Of a stretch of DNA of 64,000 nt, positions 56,436 through 64,000 are shown one piece after another (positions within the stretch are counted from its first letter, which is position 1; the number at the start of each line of letters is the position of its first letter). The stretch lies in assembly GCF_000350225.1 (NCBI RefSeq), contig NW_005178973.1:1-64000 (forward strand), in the 5' to 3' direction. This DNA comes from Chondrus crispus. Lineage: Eukaryota > Rhodophyta > Florideophyceae > Gigartinales > Gigartinaceae. A program made the position numbers and the translations under genes. The notes beneath the pieces were generated by a model. The model saw nothing but the letters and a program-made list of their open reading frames with translations. It was not told the DNA's origin and made no database searches.

Positions 56436-57106
56436 TGTAGTATAATGACCGGCGCGAGCGCGCGGAGGTCATCGGACGGCCGTATACGGTATACATGTGG
56501 GCGGCTGTGCCCACGTGTATCGAGCGCGCGCACATGCCGAGCGGTCGTAATCTGGCGTGCGTGTACAGTAGTGCACGTGTCGTCCGAGCGGTAGTCTACG
56601 CGTGTTACGTGTGCGCGTTAGCACACGTGTCGTCCGTGCGGTAGTCTGTAAGCAACACGCGTGTACAGTAGTGCACACGTGTAGTAGCAGCGTCCGTGCG
56701 GTAGTAGCAATTATGGCGCTAGTTTTTTAATTGTGTACAGTACCCGGCACGCACTAGGCGGCAGGTACTGTAGTACTATACTGGGACAGGTGTCCGAGGC
56801 GTCCCTCTGCGGGGGTAAGACCTGGCACCCGTCCCCACCAGTAAACGGGGGCAAGCTCGCCCCCGTCCCTTTCGCGCCTACGTACGTCCGTTTTCGGTTG
56901 TCTGTCGCGCGCGCTGGCTTCTAACCCGTTACCGGTCGCTCCCGTTCACGCACCATGGGGCGACTGCGCGTAACCGGCCAGTGAGCCACTCCCTTTTCGC
57001 AAGCTTGTCCGATCGGTTCAATTAGCGCGTCGCGTCCGCGCCGCGTGCTCCCTCGCTAGAGCCTCCGCCTCTCACCCAACCCAGGGCGGAGAGGAGTTAT
57101 CCCACA
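56436..57106 (+). repeat. Gypsy-2 3' LTR
   Basis: 671 bases, same length as the 5' LTR and about 98.8% identical; followed by the CATGT target duplication. Confidence 0.95.
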
Positions 57107-57157
57107 CATGTGAAGACCAATTGACCTCCAATAATATCGTTCTCAAGCTAGACCTCT

Positions 57158-58397
57158 AGAACCGCGCGAAATTAGCATAAATACGCGAAATTCTATATAG
57201 CACAGTACCATGAAGGCGCCAAAACATGAGCACAATGCACTATATAACGCTTTAAACAGTAGCAACTCGGCTTTTAAGAGTAGCTTGTGCAACTGCCGGT
57301 GATCTTTCCAACTATTACTACAGCTACTATGCCCCGCGGGCCTGCTATTACCGACATTGAGCGCGGCCAGATATTGGCGCTCCATGCAGAATTTGTATCA
57401 TTTATAGGCATTGCTGGCATTGTCAATCGTTCTGTTGGTGCTGTAAAAGGTGTGGTTCGTCAATGTTTTAAACATAAGCACACAAGGCAGTGGAAGTGAA
57501 ACAAAAAAACATCTGAGACACATAGACGGGCAATCATCCGAATGACCCTAAAGGGAGAGTAAAGTGCAAGAACGATACAGGCTGAGCTCAAACTACCCAT
57601 TGGGCATAGACATGTTCAGCAAATACTCAGCACCGTACCCTACTTGAAGTTTAAAAAATGATAACGGCACCACAAATGACCCCTCTACACAAAAGAAAAT
57701 AGGGCGAAATGGTGCCGTAAGTTCATAAGCAACGGTGAGGCATTTTGAAATTCTGTGGTGTTTAGCGATGAAAAAAGTCCAACAGTGATGGCACTGATGG
57801 CTTGGCATCCTACTGGCATGATTTACGCTCTAAAAGAGCGCATGTTTTCTAAAAGACAAAATGGTGGGTTTTCGGTCATGGTTTGAGGAGCCATTAGTCT
57901 TTATAGAGTATCTCCGCTCATCTTTATGGACGGCAGACAGGATTCTGTCAAGTATGTTGATGTTCTACGTAGTGGTTTGCTGCCGTTCGCGTCGGAGGTA
58001 TTTGGTGAAGCGCAGCGTTGGTTTTATCAACAAGATAACGCACCGATTCATACGTCGCGTTTTACAAGAAGCTGGCTATCTGAGCGCGTCATTTCTACCC
58101 TACCGTGGCCTCCGAAGTCCCCAGACATTAATATTATTGAGAATGTCTGGGGTGTGATGGCTACGATGGTTTATGCCAGAGGTAAGCACTACCAGAATGT
58201 CCAAGATTTGAAGGTAGCAATCGAGGAAGCTTGGTCTACAGTAGGTTCCGAGCTTTTATCGACTAATGATCGATGTTAAAGTTGTCAAGGATGCATACCA
58301 GAGACACGAACTGCACGCAATAGGCTTCACTCGCTCCGAACTGTTTTGTGTCATATCAAATTTCGCGTATTTGTATCAATTTCGTGTAGTTTTTTAA
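57158..58397 (+). mobile_element. Tc1/mariner-type transposon, decayed
   Basis: The left end CGCGAAATTAGCATAAATAC continues into GCGAAATTCTATAT, and the right end read on the minus strand is CACGAAATTGATACAAATAC followed by GCGAAATTTGATAT. The ends therefore match over about 30 bases and carry an internal CGAAATT repeat. TA is present at the likely left boundary (57157-57158) and near the right one, so the exact termini are uncertain by a few bases. The transposase inside is broken. Confidence 0.75.
57330..58279 (+). pseudogene. Tc1/mariner (DDE_3) transposase remnant
   Basis: Start at ATG 57330 (MPRGPAITDIERGQILALHA), a Tc1-type helix-turn-helix. After damaged middle sequence come VFSDEKSP (first Asp), WFYQQDNAPIHTSRF (second Asp) and LPWPPKSPDINIIENVWGVM (Glu), the DD34E signature. 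At least three stops or frame changes separate the parts. The catalytic residues themselves are retained. Confidence 0.8.
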
Positions 58398-58399
58398 AC

Positions 58400-59207
58400 A
58401 TAGGTCGACAACCGTGCTTGGTATGGTGCTTTGGCGCTGACAGGTGTTAATATCGGCGCGTGCTTGCCCCGCATACGTGGCTGTTAGACTTATTGACTAG
58501 ACTACAGTAGATATCACACTTCTATGTTATCAATATCAATTCAGGGATTATGTAGGCTACAATTAGCTATCAATTATAGAGTCCCTTAAGGACGTGCCAC
58601 GTACAATTCGACATGTTTTAGGGTGTAACCGTTTAGACATATTTCGTGGGTGGCGCAACCTCCCTTTTATGGTAGTGCGCCTACTTTTGTTGTAGAGTCA
58701 ATAGGACTATAAAGCCAGGTCGAAGACGCTACTCGTCTTCGACCTCAGCACATTCGATCACCTGAACCATCAACCCGACAACCCCGTCCCCTGACCGTGC
58801 TCACCAACTGTAGCGGTTCCGAGGCAATAGCCTGCCGCTCTTCCCCCTCCCTTTAAGGTAACCCTATTTACCACCCTTTTACCCTTTACTAAAATCCCCT
58901 CCGGACCGCCCCCTTTTCTTTCGGTCTCCCGACACTTATAAGTTTACGGGACCGCCGCCCCGTTTGGTCCTGCCCCGTCCCTGGAATAAGGCCCGCCTTA
59001 ACCAACCGTCGAATCAACTCGTTTGCGCCTCCGGAATAAGGCCGTCTTATTCAATCAGCCGAATTGGAAATCAAGAAATGTTTTACAAGAAACAATTTTG
59101 TCCCTAACGTTCACTGTAATAATTACTGTCTAATTTTACAGCGGACGTTATACATTTGGGCGTACTGTACGAAATACTGTACGCCCGGCGCATTAGCGAA
59201 GTTGTTA
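58400..59207. other. Putative promoter or LTR region upstream of the zinc-finger frame
   Basis: No coding domain. It holds TATAAA at 58708-58713 followed by a 12-base-arm hairpin (58717-58745), a C-rich leader, and a GGCGTACTGTAC...GTACGCC near-palindrome at 59158-59185. It could be the promoter of the zinc-finger gene or the 5' LTR/leader of the Copia element at 60.3 kb. The matching 3' LTR would lie outside the window, so I cannot decide. Confidence 0.4.
58708..58745 (+). promoter_or_regulatory. TATA box followed by a perfect hairpin
   Basis: TATAAA is followed four bases later by AGGTCGAAGACG, a 5-base loop and the exact complement CGTCTTCGACCT. A transcript starting about 30 bases after TATA would begin in or beside the right arm, so the palindrome sits like an operator. 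Confidence 0.55.
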
Positions 59208-59879
59208 ATGGCACGGGTAAAGCGCCCTACCAACCACCCCGACGTAATTCGGGAACGCCGCATCGCCACCGCCGCCGCCCTCGTTACCGCCGCCGCATCG
59301 CCACCGCCGTATCACGGCACTCCGTCTACGCGCTCAAGCTCGCCGCTCCGTGTCCGTCCGTCCGCATCCGCTTCCCCACCACCAATTGCCTACATCTCCC
59401 GAACGCCCCCCCGCGGCGATACCACTCCACCTGTATCGCCGGTCCAGCTTGACGGCTGCGCCTCGCATTCTACGCTGTTTACGGCCCCCCGCCTCGTCGA
59501 TATAGAGGCAGTAGAAGCTTCGCACGAGGAAACTTCTACCGCCGCTGCGCCGTCTCTCGACCTCGACGAGGGCCGCGCACTTACCATCTACCGCGTAGCT
59601 ACTCAGCGCGCACGACGTAGAGCAAATCCCCCACGCCGCCGTCCTACGCAATACCTCTGCCGCCCTTGCGCTCGCACCTTTACCAGTTATCGTCAGCGCC
59701 GAGTCCACGAAGCTGGTCAACCACATCAGCGGGTAGTTTCTTCAGCATCATACCCACGCGAAAAATTACACTGCAAGGTTTGTGTCAAGCGCTTTGCTAA
59801 CGCACACGACGCAGACCAGCATTACGCCGGCACTATCCATCACCGCGCCCTCCGCAAGCTGCGCACTATCCAGAAGTAA
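59208..59879 (+). CDS. Protein with two U1/matrin-type zinc fingers
   Basis: 223 residues from ATG 59208 (MARVKRPTNHPDVIRERRIA). The first 100 residues are Pro/Ser/Thr-rich and disordered. The C-terminal part has two fingers with identical spacing C-x2-C-x12-H-x5-H: LCRPCARTFTSYRQRRVHEA and HCKVCVKRFANAHDADQHYA (last His just after each). This spacing is that of U1C/matrin/JAZ-type fingers, which often bind double-stranded RNA, unlike classic C2H2 DNA-binding fingers. It lies on the same strand as, and about 0.4 kb before, the gag of a Copia element, so it may be a host gene or an extra frame in the element's leader. Confidence 0.6.
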   Translation: MARVKRPTNHPDVIRERRIATAAALVTAAASPPPYHGTPSTRSSSPLRVRPSASASPPPIAYISRTPPRGDTTPPVSPVQLDGCASHSTLFTAPRLVDIEAVEASHEETSTAAAPSLDLDEGRALTIYRVATQRARRRANPPRRRPTQYLCRPCARTFTSYRQRRVHEAGQPHQRVVSSASYPREKLHCKVCVKRFANAHDADQHYAGTIHHRALRKLRTIQK

Positions 59880-59983
59880 TTGGAAATTGTTTGGCCAAAC
59901 TGTAATTGTTAAAATTTTCTAAAGTTTTTACAATATTTGAAAGGGACACTTGTCACTGAAGAATTTTTTCGGCGCCACCAGGC

Positions 59984-60205
59984 ACCCACGTGTGCTTACC
60001 CGCCACGCACACACGTGTTGTCATTGTGCACGCAACCACGTGTAACTGCGCGCACACGCAACCACGTGTTACTACACGCACACCCACCCACGTGTTCATA
60101 TCGACTACGCATACACGCGTACTACTATTGAACACCTACACACGTGTCTGCAATACCACCAAGGGTACAAAACACCACACGTTTACACGTAGTACACACA
60201 CCACG
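59984..60205. repeat. ACACGTGT/CCACGTGT array before Copia-2 gag
   Basis: Five or more CACGTG cores are spaced about 25 bases apart (about 59990, 60013, 60038, 60063, 60092), continuing with ACACGCGT, ACACGTGT and ACACGTAG variants, each in CGCACAC-type sequence. It ends about 80 bases before the gag ATG. Comparable arrays occur in the Gypsy-2 LTR and in the Gypsy-1 insert. Confidence 0.75.
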
Positions 60206-60286
60206 TACCACAGGAACATTTTTTGACGTCAACGTTCGCGTTTAGCCCGGATCCATTTTATCTATTATTTTGCAATAATTTTTAAT

Positions 60287-61828
60287 ATGGCTACTCTAAA
60301 TGGAATCCGAGATGCTTTAACAAGTTATGAACCCCGATCCATGATCCAATGCGATGTTAAGGCTACAATAGCCCTGCATGTAATGGCGGACCCCCAACCT
60401 GACCCCAATGTTTGTTGTAGTAACCTTCGTGCTGACCTTCCCCCCGAAGTTCGATACGCAAGGGAAATGTTACGAGGCCCTACTGTGTTATATCGACTTA
60501 TCCGTGATTACCTTGTGGTCAAAGGATTGTCATACATCCCGCACCCTACTACCAACCGTATTTCTCACGGTCTGGTAAACATGCTATATGTCGATGACAC
60601 TGACCGTATCCTCGCCAATCAAGGTCTCACCAGTTCCGCCTCCGGGTCGACACAAGGAAGCACTCAATCGTTTCTGCCGACAGTTGAAGCCCCGAACTCC
60701 AAGATTGCTCACAATATTTCATCAAGATTCAAAAAGGAGGACCGGTACACTGGAAAAATCGGAGAAGATAATCATGACGCAATCAACAACTATCGCGATT
60801 CTGCTGAAGATTTCCACTTAAGTGCCGAGCAAATGCTCCGATTCTTCCATAACGTTTTTGATGGTGAAGCGAAAAGATATTATCGCTCTCACGTCATCCA
60901 ACATGCCCAAGACTTCAATTCTGCTACTTTACTCATGGTTAACGAGTTCAATAGCCTGACACGACAAAATAGAGTTCGTAAACTCCTCCAAAATCTCCGA
61001 CTTTCCCGAATTTTGGAGACGAAAAGAATCCCTGTGTCAGAAGCATTGGAAGAACTTCGTGAAACAAGCACAAAGTACACCCCACAAGGTCCTCCCACGC
61101 ACCAATCGGAACAAGACAAAACAGAGTATCTGCACGATGCTGTGATTGGAGTCGAGTGGACTAAGAGTGTATTAACACAAAGTTTGGCTGCCATACCCCC
61201 CTGGACATTTCAACAGCTCTATACTGCCCTTGATGCCGCTTGGCTACAAGAGCAGAAGCAGAAAGAAGGACGCCGCCGTGATCAGCTTGACATTTCCCGT
61301 ACCCAGCCCTTGCCTTCCATCCCTGGTATTCACTTTCAACGTCAGAACACGTATGGCATCCCCCGCCGCCCTGGTTCCGCTTCTTCAAATCCAAGAACTC
61401 CATATCCTCCCCAACGTTTCTCCCACAACCCCGCCCAGACCCAGAATGGTACGGATCGCTTCGGTAATATACGTGCTTGCCACAATTGTGGAAGCAAATA
61501 TCACCTCATTAGGGACTGTCCTAAACCTATGGCTCTCAGAAAGAATGTCAGCCATATGTTACAGACCAGACCAGCCAAGCGAATCCTATACGAGCACTGC
61601 GAGCAAGCAGAACATGCCTTAGGTGCGTATGAGATCGACTTCACTGCCTTCACGGACGACCAGGCACAACATGACCCCGGTGAAGTCATTCTCACCAATG
61701 GCACCCTCAACGATGATGATGACTTCGCCGATCAGGCTGTTACTCATCATCAAGTCGCTCACACGCCAATCAAAGAGGAAGAAGTACTGTGGGACACTGT
61801 AGATAGCCTGGATCCAATGCATTTTTAA
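60287..61828 (+). CDS. Copia-2 Gag with zinc knuckle
   Basis: 513 residues from ATG 60287. An all-helical capsid-like part (KRYYRSHVIQHAQDFNSATL, LLQNLRLSRILETKRIPVSE) is followed by a CCHC zinc knuckle CHNCGSKYHLIRDC at about residue 398 and an acidic C-terminus (TNGTLNDDDDFADQ). It would package the element RNA. The pol frame follows in another phase, so a frameshift or separate initiation would be needed, as in related elements. Confidence 0.85.
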   Translation: MATLNGIRDALTSYEPRSMIQCDVKATIALHVMADPQPDPNVCCSNLRADLPPEVRYAREMLRGPTVLYRLIRDYLVVKGLSYIPHPTTNRISHGLVNMLYVDDTDRILANQGLTSSASGSTQGSTQSFLPTVEAPNSKIAHNISSRFKKEDRYTGKIGEDNHDAINNYRDSAEDFHLSAEQMLRFFHNVFDGEAKRYYRSHVIQHAQDFNSATLLMVNEFNSLTRQNRVRKLLQNLRLSRILETKRIPVSEALEELRETSTKYTPQGPPTHQSEQDKTEYLHDAVIGVEWTKSVLTQSLAAIPPWTFQQLYTALDAAWLQEQKQKEGRRRDQLDISRTQPLPSIPGIHFQRQNTYGIPRRPGSASSNPRTPYPPQRFSHNPAQTQNGTDRFGNIRACHNCGSKYHLIRDCPKPMALRKNVSHMLQTRPAKRILYEHCEQAEHALGAYEIDFTAFTDDQAQHDPGEVILTNGTLNDDDDFADQAVTHHQVAHTPIKEEEVLWDTVDSLDPMHF

Positions 61829-61839
61829 GTAGCAGCAGT

Positions 61840-64000
61840 CAACACCCACAAAGTAAAACAAGTTCCTTTGAGACTGTCTGCGGAAAGAAGCGGTGTAAAT
61901 TCAAAATCTACAACACCATCCGGGACCATAGTCCCGCACGAGCTAGGACGACCAACCACGCACCCAAGTGGGATGGAGCTTGTCTTGACACTGGTGCCCA
62001 GCGAACTGTCGTTGGCATCGCTCAAGCCAAAGCCTACTGTCGATTCACTGGCACCAAATTCAAGCCCAGGCCGAGCCCGATACACTTCAGGTTCGGTAAT
62101 GACTCCCAAGCTTCACTTGGAACCATGAACATATCCATTCCCATTGCTGATGGTTACTTAATTCGCGAACACGTTGAAATTGTCAAGGCCAATGTCCCCT
62201 TTCTTATTGGACTTGACCTCTTGGACAAGTACCAAATGTTCATTGATAGCGTCAACAACATGCTCCGATCGCCTAAGCTTGGTCTTGACATACCGCTTCG
62301 GCGCAAGCTGGGTCACATCTATCTGGAGTGGGATCACTCCTCCAAAACGCACTTCACCAAAGCCGAACTGATCAAGCTTCATCGCGGGTTTTCCCATCCC
62401 ACATCAGAGAAACTCATGAATCTGCTTCGCTTGGCCCGCCCTTTTGAAGCTGATGAGGCCACAAAGCAGCTTCTCGAGTCTCTGCAAGCTTCTTGTGACA
62501 CCTGTCAACGCCTTGGCCCCACTCCTGTGCGTTTTAAAGTATCGCTACCCAATGAACAGGACTTAAAGTTCGGTGACGAATTGTCCATTGACCTGATGTT
62601 TCTAGATGGAAAAGCAGTACTTCACGTCATCGACACAGCCACTAGATTCTCGTCAGCCATCTTTCTAGATGCTCATGGCGCCACTTATGGCCAAGGCGTT
62701 GAAGGTATTTGGCTAGCCTTCGTCGAAGCGTGGTGTACCTTGTATACTGGCCTTCCAAATAGACTTCGCGTTGACCAAGGATCCGCATTCACATCTGATC
62801 GATGGCGCGAGATAACTGCACAAGCTGGAATTCAACTTCGCATATCTGGTGTAAAAGCCCACTCGTCGTTAGGTATTGGAGAACGTCTTCACGGACCACT
62901 GCGAAGGATTTATAGAAAAGTACGAGCGGACTTCCCGGACGCCTCTCCGCTCATTCTTCTGAAAATTGCAGTCAAGGCAATGAACGACACAATCGGAGAG
63001 AACGGTCTAGTCCCTTTTCTATTAGTCTTCGGAATTGTTCCGCGCTTCCCAATCATAAGTACGGAAATACCTTCGCAGCGTGAAAGAATGCAAATTCTTT
63101 CAACAGCGCAGATGGAAATGAACGCAATCATCGCAGAACGACGTGTACTTGCTGCTCTGAATCGGAACATCCCTCCAGCCTCCGATCGTGTGTATAATCT
63201 TGGAGACGAGATTCTAGTCTTATCTGAGCAAGAGAAGCAATGGATTGGTCCATTCCTTGTTTGCAATGTTCACGGACGAATGATAACTGTTCAGAACAGC
63301 GAAGGAACTTATCGACAAACGTTCAACGCTTATCAAATCAAGCCATACTACGCTTCCCCCGAATCTATTCTCCACCAGCAAACTGCTCCATTCCGTAGTG
63401 GCAAAGCCTCAAATCTACCCAATAACGTCCTTCTTACTGAAGTTATACATCCCAATGATCCTCGTGCACAACAATTTGATAATGCTAAACGAGAGGAAAT
63501 AGAAGGACTGATCGAAAGAGGTACTTGGAAGGTAGTGCTTCGCGATGAAGTTCCAGACAACGCAAACATCTTAAATGGACGATTTGCCCTCGCCATAAAA
63601 GACTCTGGAACAAACAAGGAAGTATGGAAAGCCCGATACGTTGTACAAGGCCACAAGGACAAGATGAAACGGTCATTCGTTCACGACACCTCAACGGCAC
63701 GACAGTTCAGCGTCAAACTACTTGTCGGTCTTGCTGCTCTTTTTGACTTTAGACTCTTCTCAACAGATGTCACACAGGCATATTTGCAGAGTACGGAAGA
63801 GCTCTCCCGTGATGTCTATGTTAAACCCTCATCTGAGTTCGACTTGGATTCTAATCAACTCTTGAAACTACTCAAGCCGTTGTATGGACTAGCCGATAGT
63901 GGTGACTACTGGGGTAGAACGTTAAAGCATCATCTAGAGAAGGAACTTGGGATGAAGGCCAGTGTAACCGATGCCGCCTTCTTCTTCAAACGAATTAGAG
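61840..64000 (+). CDS. Copia-2 Pol (protease, integrase, RT start), partial
   Basis: Frame open to the window end. Protease CLDTGAQRTVVGIAQAKAYC (61981), integrase zinc region (HRGFSHPTSEKLMNLLRLAR, CDTCQRLGP), catalytic core (ELSIDLMFLDGKAV, LRVDQGSAF, GERLHGPLRRIYRKV), then the RVT_2 reverse transcriptase (IERGTWKVVL, WKARYVVQGHKDK, FSTDVTQAYLQSTEE, LLKPLYGLADSGDYWGRT). The integrase third residue region reads HSSLGIGERLH rather than the usual NGxAER, a feature of some lineages. The RNase H and 3' LTR lie beyond the edge. Confidence 0.85.

Larger units (their letters stand above)
46025..57106 (+). mobile_element. Large, young Ty3/Gypsy chromovirus-like element (Gypsy-2)
   Basis: 11,082 bases with 671-base LTRs (46025-46695 and 56436-57106) that begin TGTAGTATAA, end ATCCCACA and differ at about eight positions (~1.2%). 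CATGT flanks both ends exactly (46020-46024, 57107-57111). Inside are gag (46.82-49.0 kb), a 4.5 kb pol (49.16-53.67 kb) and then a 1.9-2.3 kb antisense reading frame before the 3' LTR. The sequence after the 5' LTR (TTTGGTACTCTTGTGGAG) contains a TGG that could start the primer site. It looks nearly whole, with very few breaks. Confidence 0.95.
60287..64000 (+). mobile_element. Ty1/Copia element (Copia-2), runs off the right edge
   Basis: Gag followed by protease, integrase and reverse transcriptase in Copia order, open to the window end, with no break seen in the part visible. The left boundary is uncertain: the 5' LTR may be 59.88-60.25 kb or 58.5-58.9 kb. It is a different lineage from Copia-1: its Gag has a CCHC knuckle and its integrase and RT share only the family motifs. 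Confidence 0.85.

Noticed and set aside
59984-60205. CRISPR-like array of regularly spaced repeats
   Set aside because: The repeats are only 8-10 bases, palindromic and of uneven spacing, with no cas genes and a eukaryotic setting.
1-64000. tRNA, rRNA or snRNA genes
   Set aside because: I looked for conserved tRNA box sequences and rRNA cores and found nothing convincing by eye; a covariance-model scan would be needed to exclude them.

Overview
The window is nuclear DNA from a eukaryote with a compact-gene, transposon-saturated genome. Almost everything recognisable is a mobile element: Ty1/Copia and Ty3/Gypsy LTR elements, and DNA transposons of the pogo/Tigger, Crypton-like, DDE_Tnp_4 (Harbinger-like), CACTA-like and Tc1/mariner groups. 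The clearest host gene is one intron-free reading frame with a 4CXXC-type zinc domain behind a good TATA box. Composition, intron poverty and the style of the elements fit a florideophyte red alga such as Chondrus; this is inference from family resemblance, not proof.

Layout, left to right. 1-0.86 kb: edge of a Copia element (gag, minus strand). 2.47-4.80 kb: a pogo/Tigger element with readable inverted ends and a TA duplication. 6.66-8.89 kb: host zinc-domain gene. 10.23-11.75 kb: Crypton-like tyrosine recombinase, minus strand. 12.2-13.2 kb and 14.1-15.4 kb: two divergent broken DDE_Tnp_4 transposases; the second sits in a ~1.9 kb insertion that splits one copy of a ~750 bp repeat, here called R (13.43-16.12 kb). 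16.5-20.5 kb: thinly coding ground with a predicted membrane-protein gene (19.39-20.50 kb).

20.58-44.80 kb is one set of nested insertions. A second R copy was entered by a Copia element (21.11-25.87 kb) and by a Gypsy element (Gypsy-1, 25.90-44.64 kb, minus strand). The right LTR of Gypsy-1 was then split by an 11.6 kb CACTA-like transposon (32.975-44.563 kb), whose junctions can be read to the base from the intact left LTR. The CACTA-like element carries a transposase plus three accessory reading frames on the opposite strand, one of them a multi-pass membrane protein. A further ~1.8 kb foreign segment lies in the Gypsy-1 gag.

44.99-45.78 kb: short pogo-type derivative. 46.025-57.106 kb: a large, young chromodomain Gypsy element (Gypsy-2) with 671 bp LTRs and a perfect CATGT duplication; between pol and its 3' LTR it carries a long antisense reading frame with its own TATA box. 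57.16-58.40 kb: broken Tc1/mariner copy. 59.2-59.9 kb: reading frame with two U1/matrin-type zinc fingers. 60.29-64.0 kb: a Copia element running off the right edge with long open gag and pol frames.

Recurrent small-scale themes are arrays of ACACGTGT palindromes in or near three LTR elements, an apparent excess of TACAGTA/TACTGTA, several perfect hairpins, and short exact tandem duplications inside coding regions.
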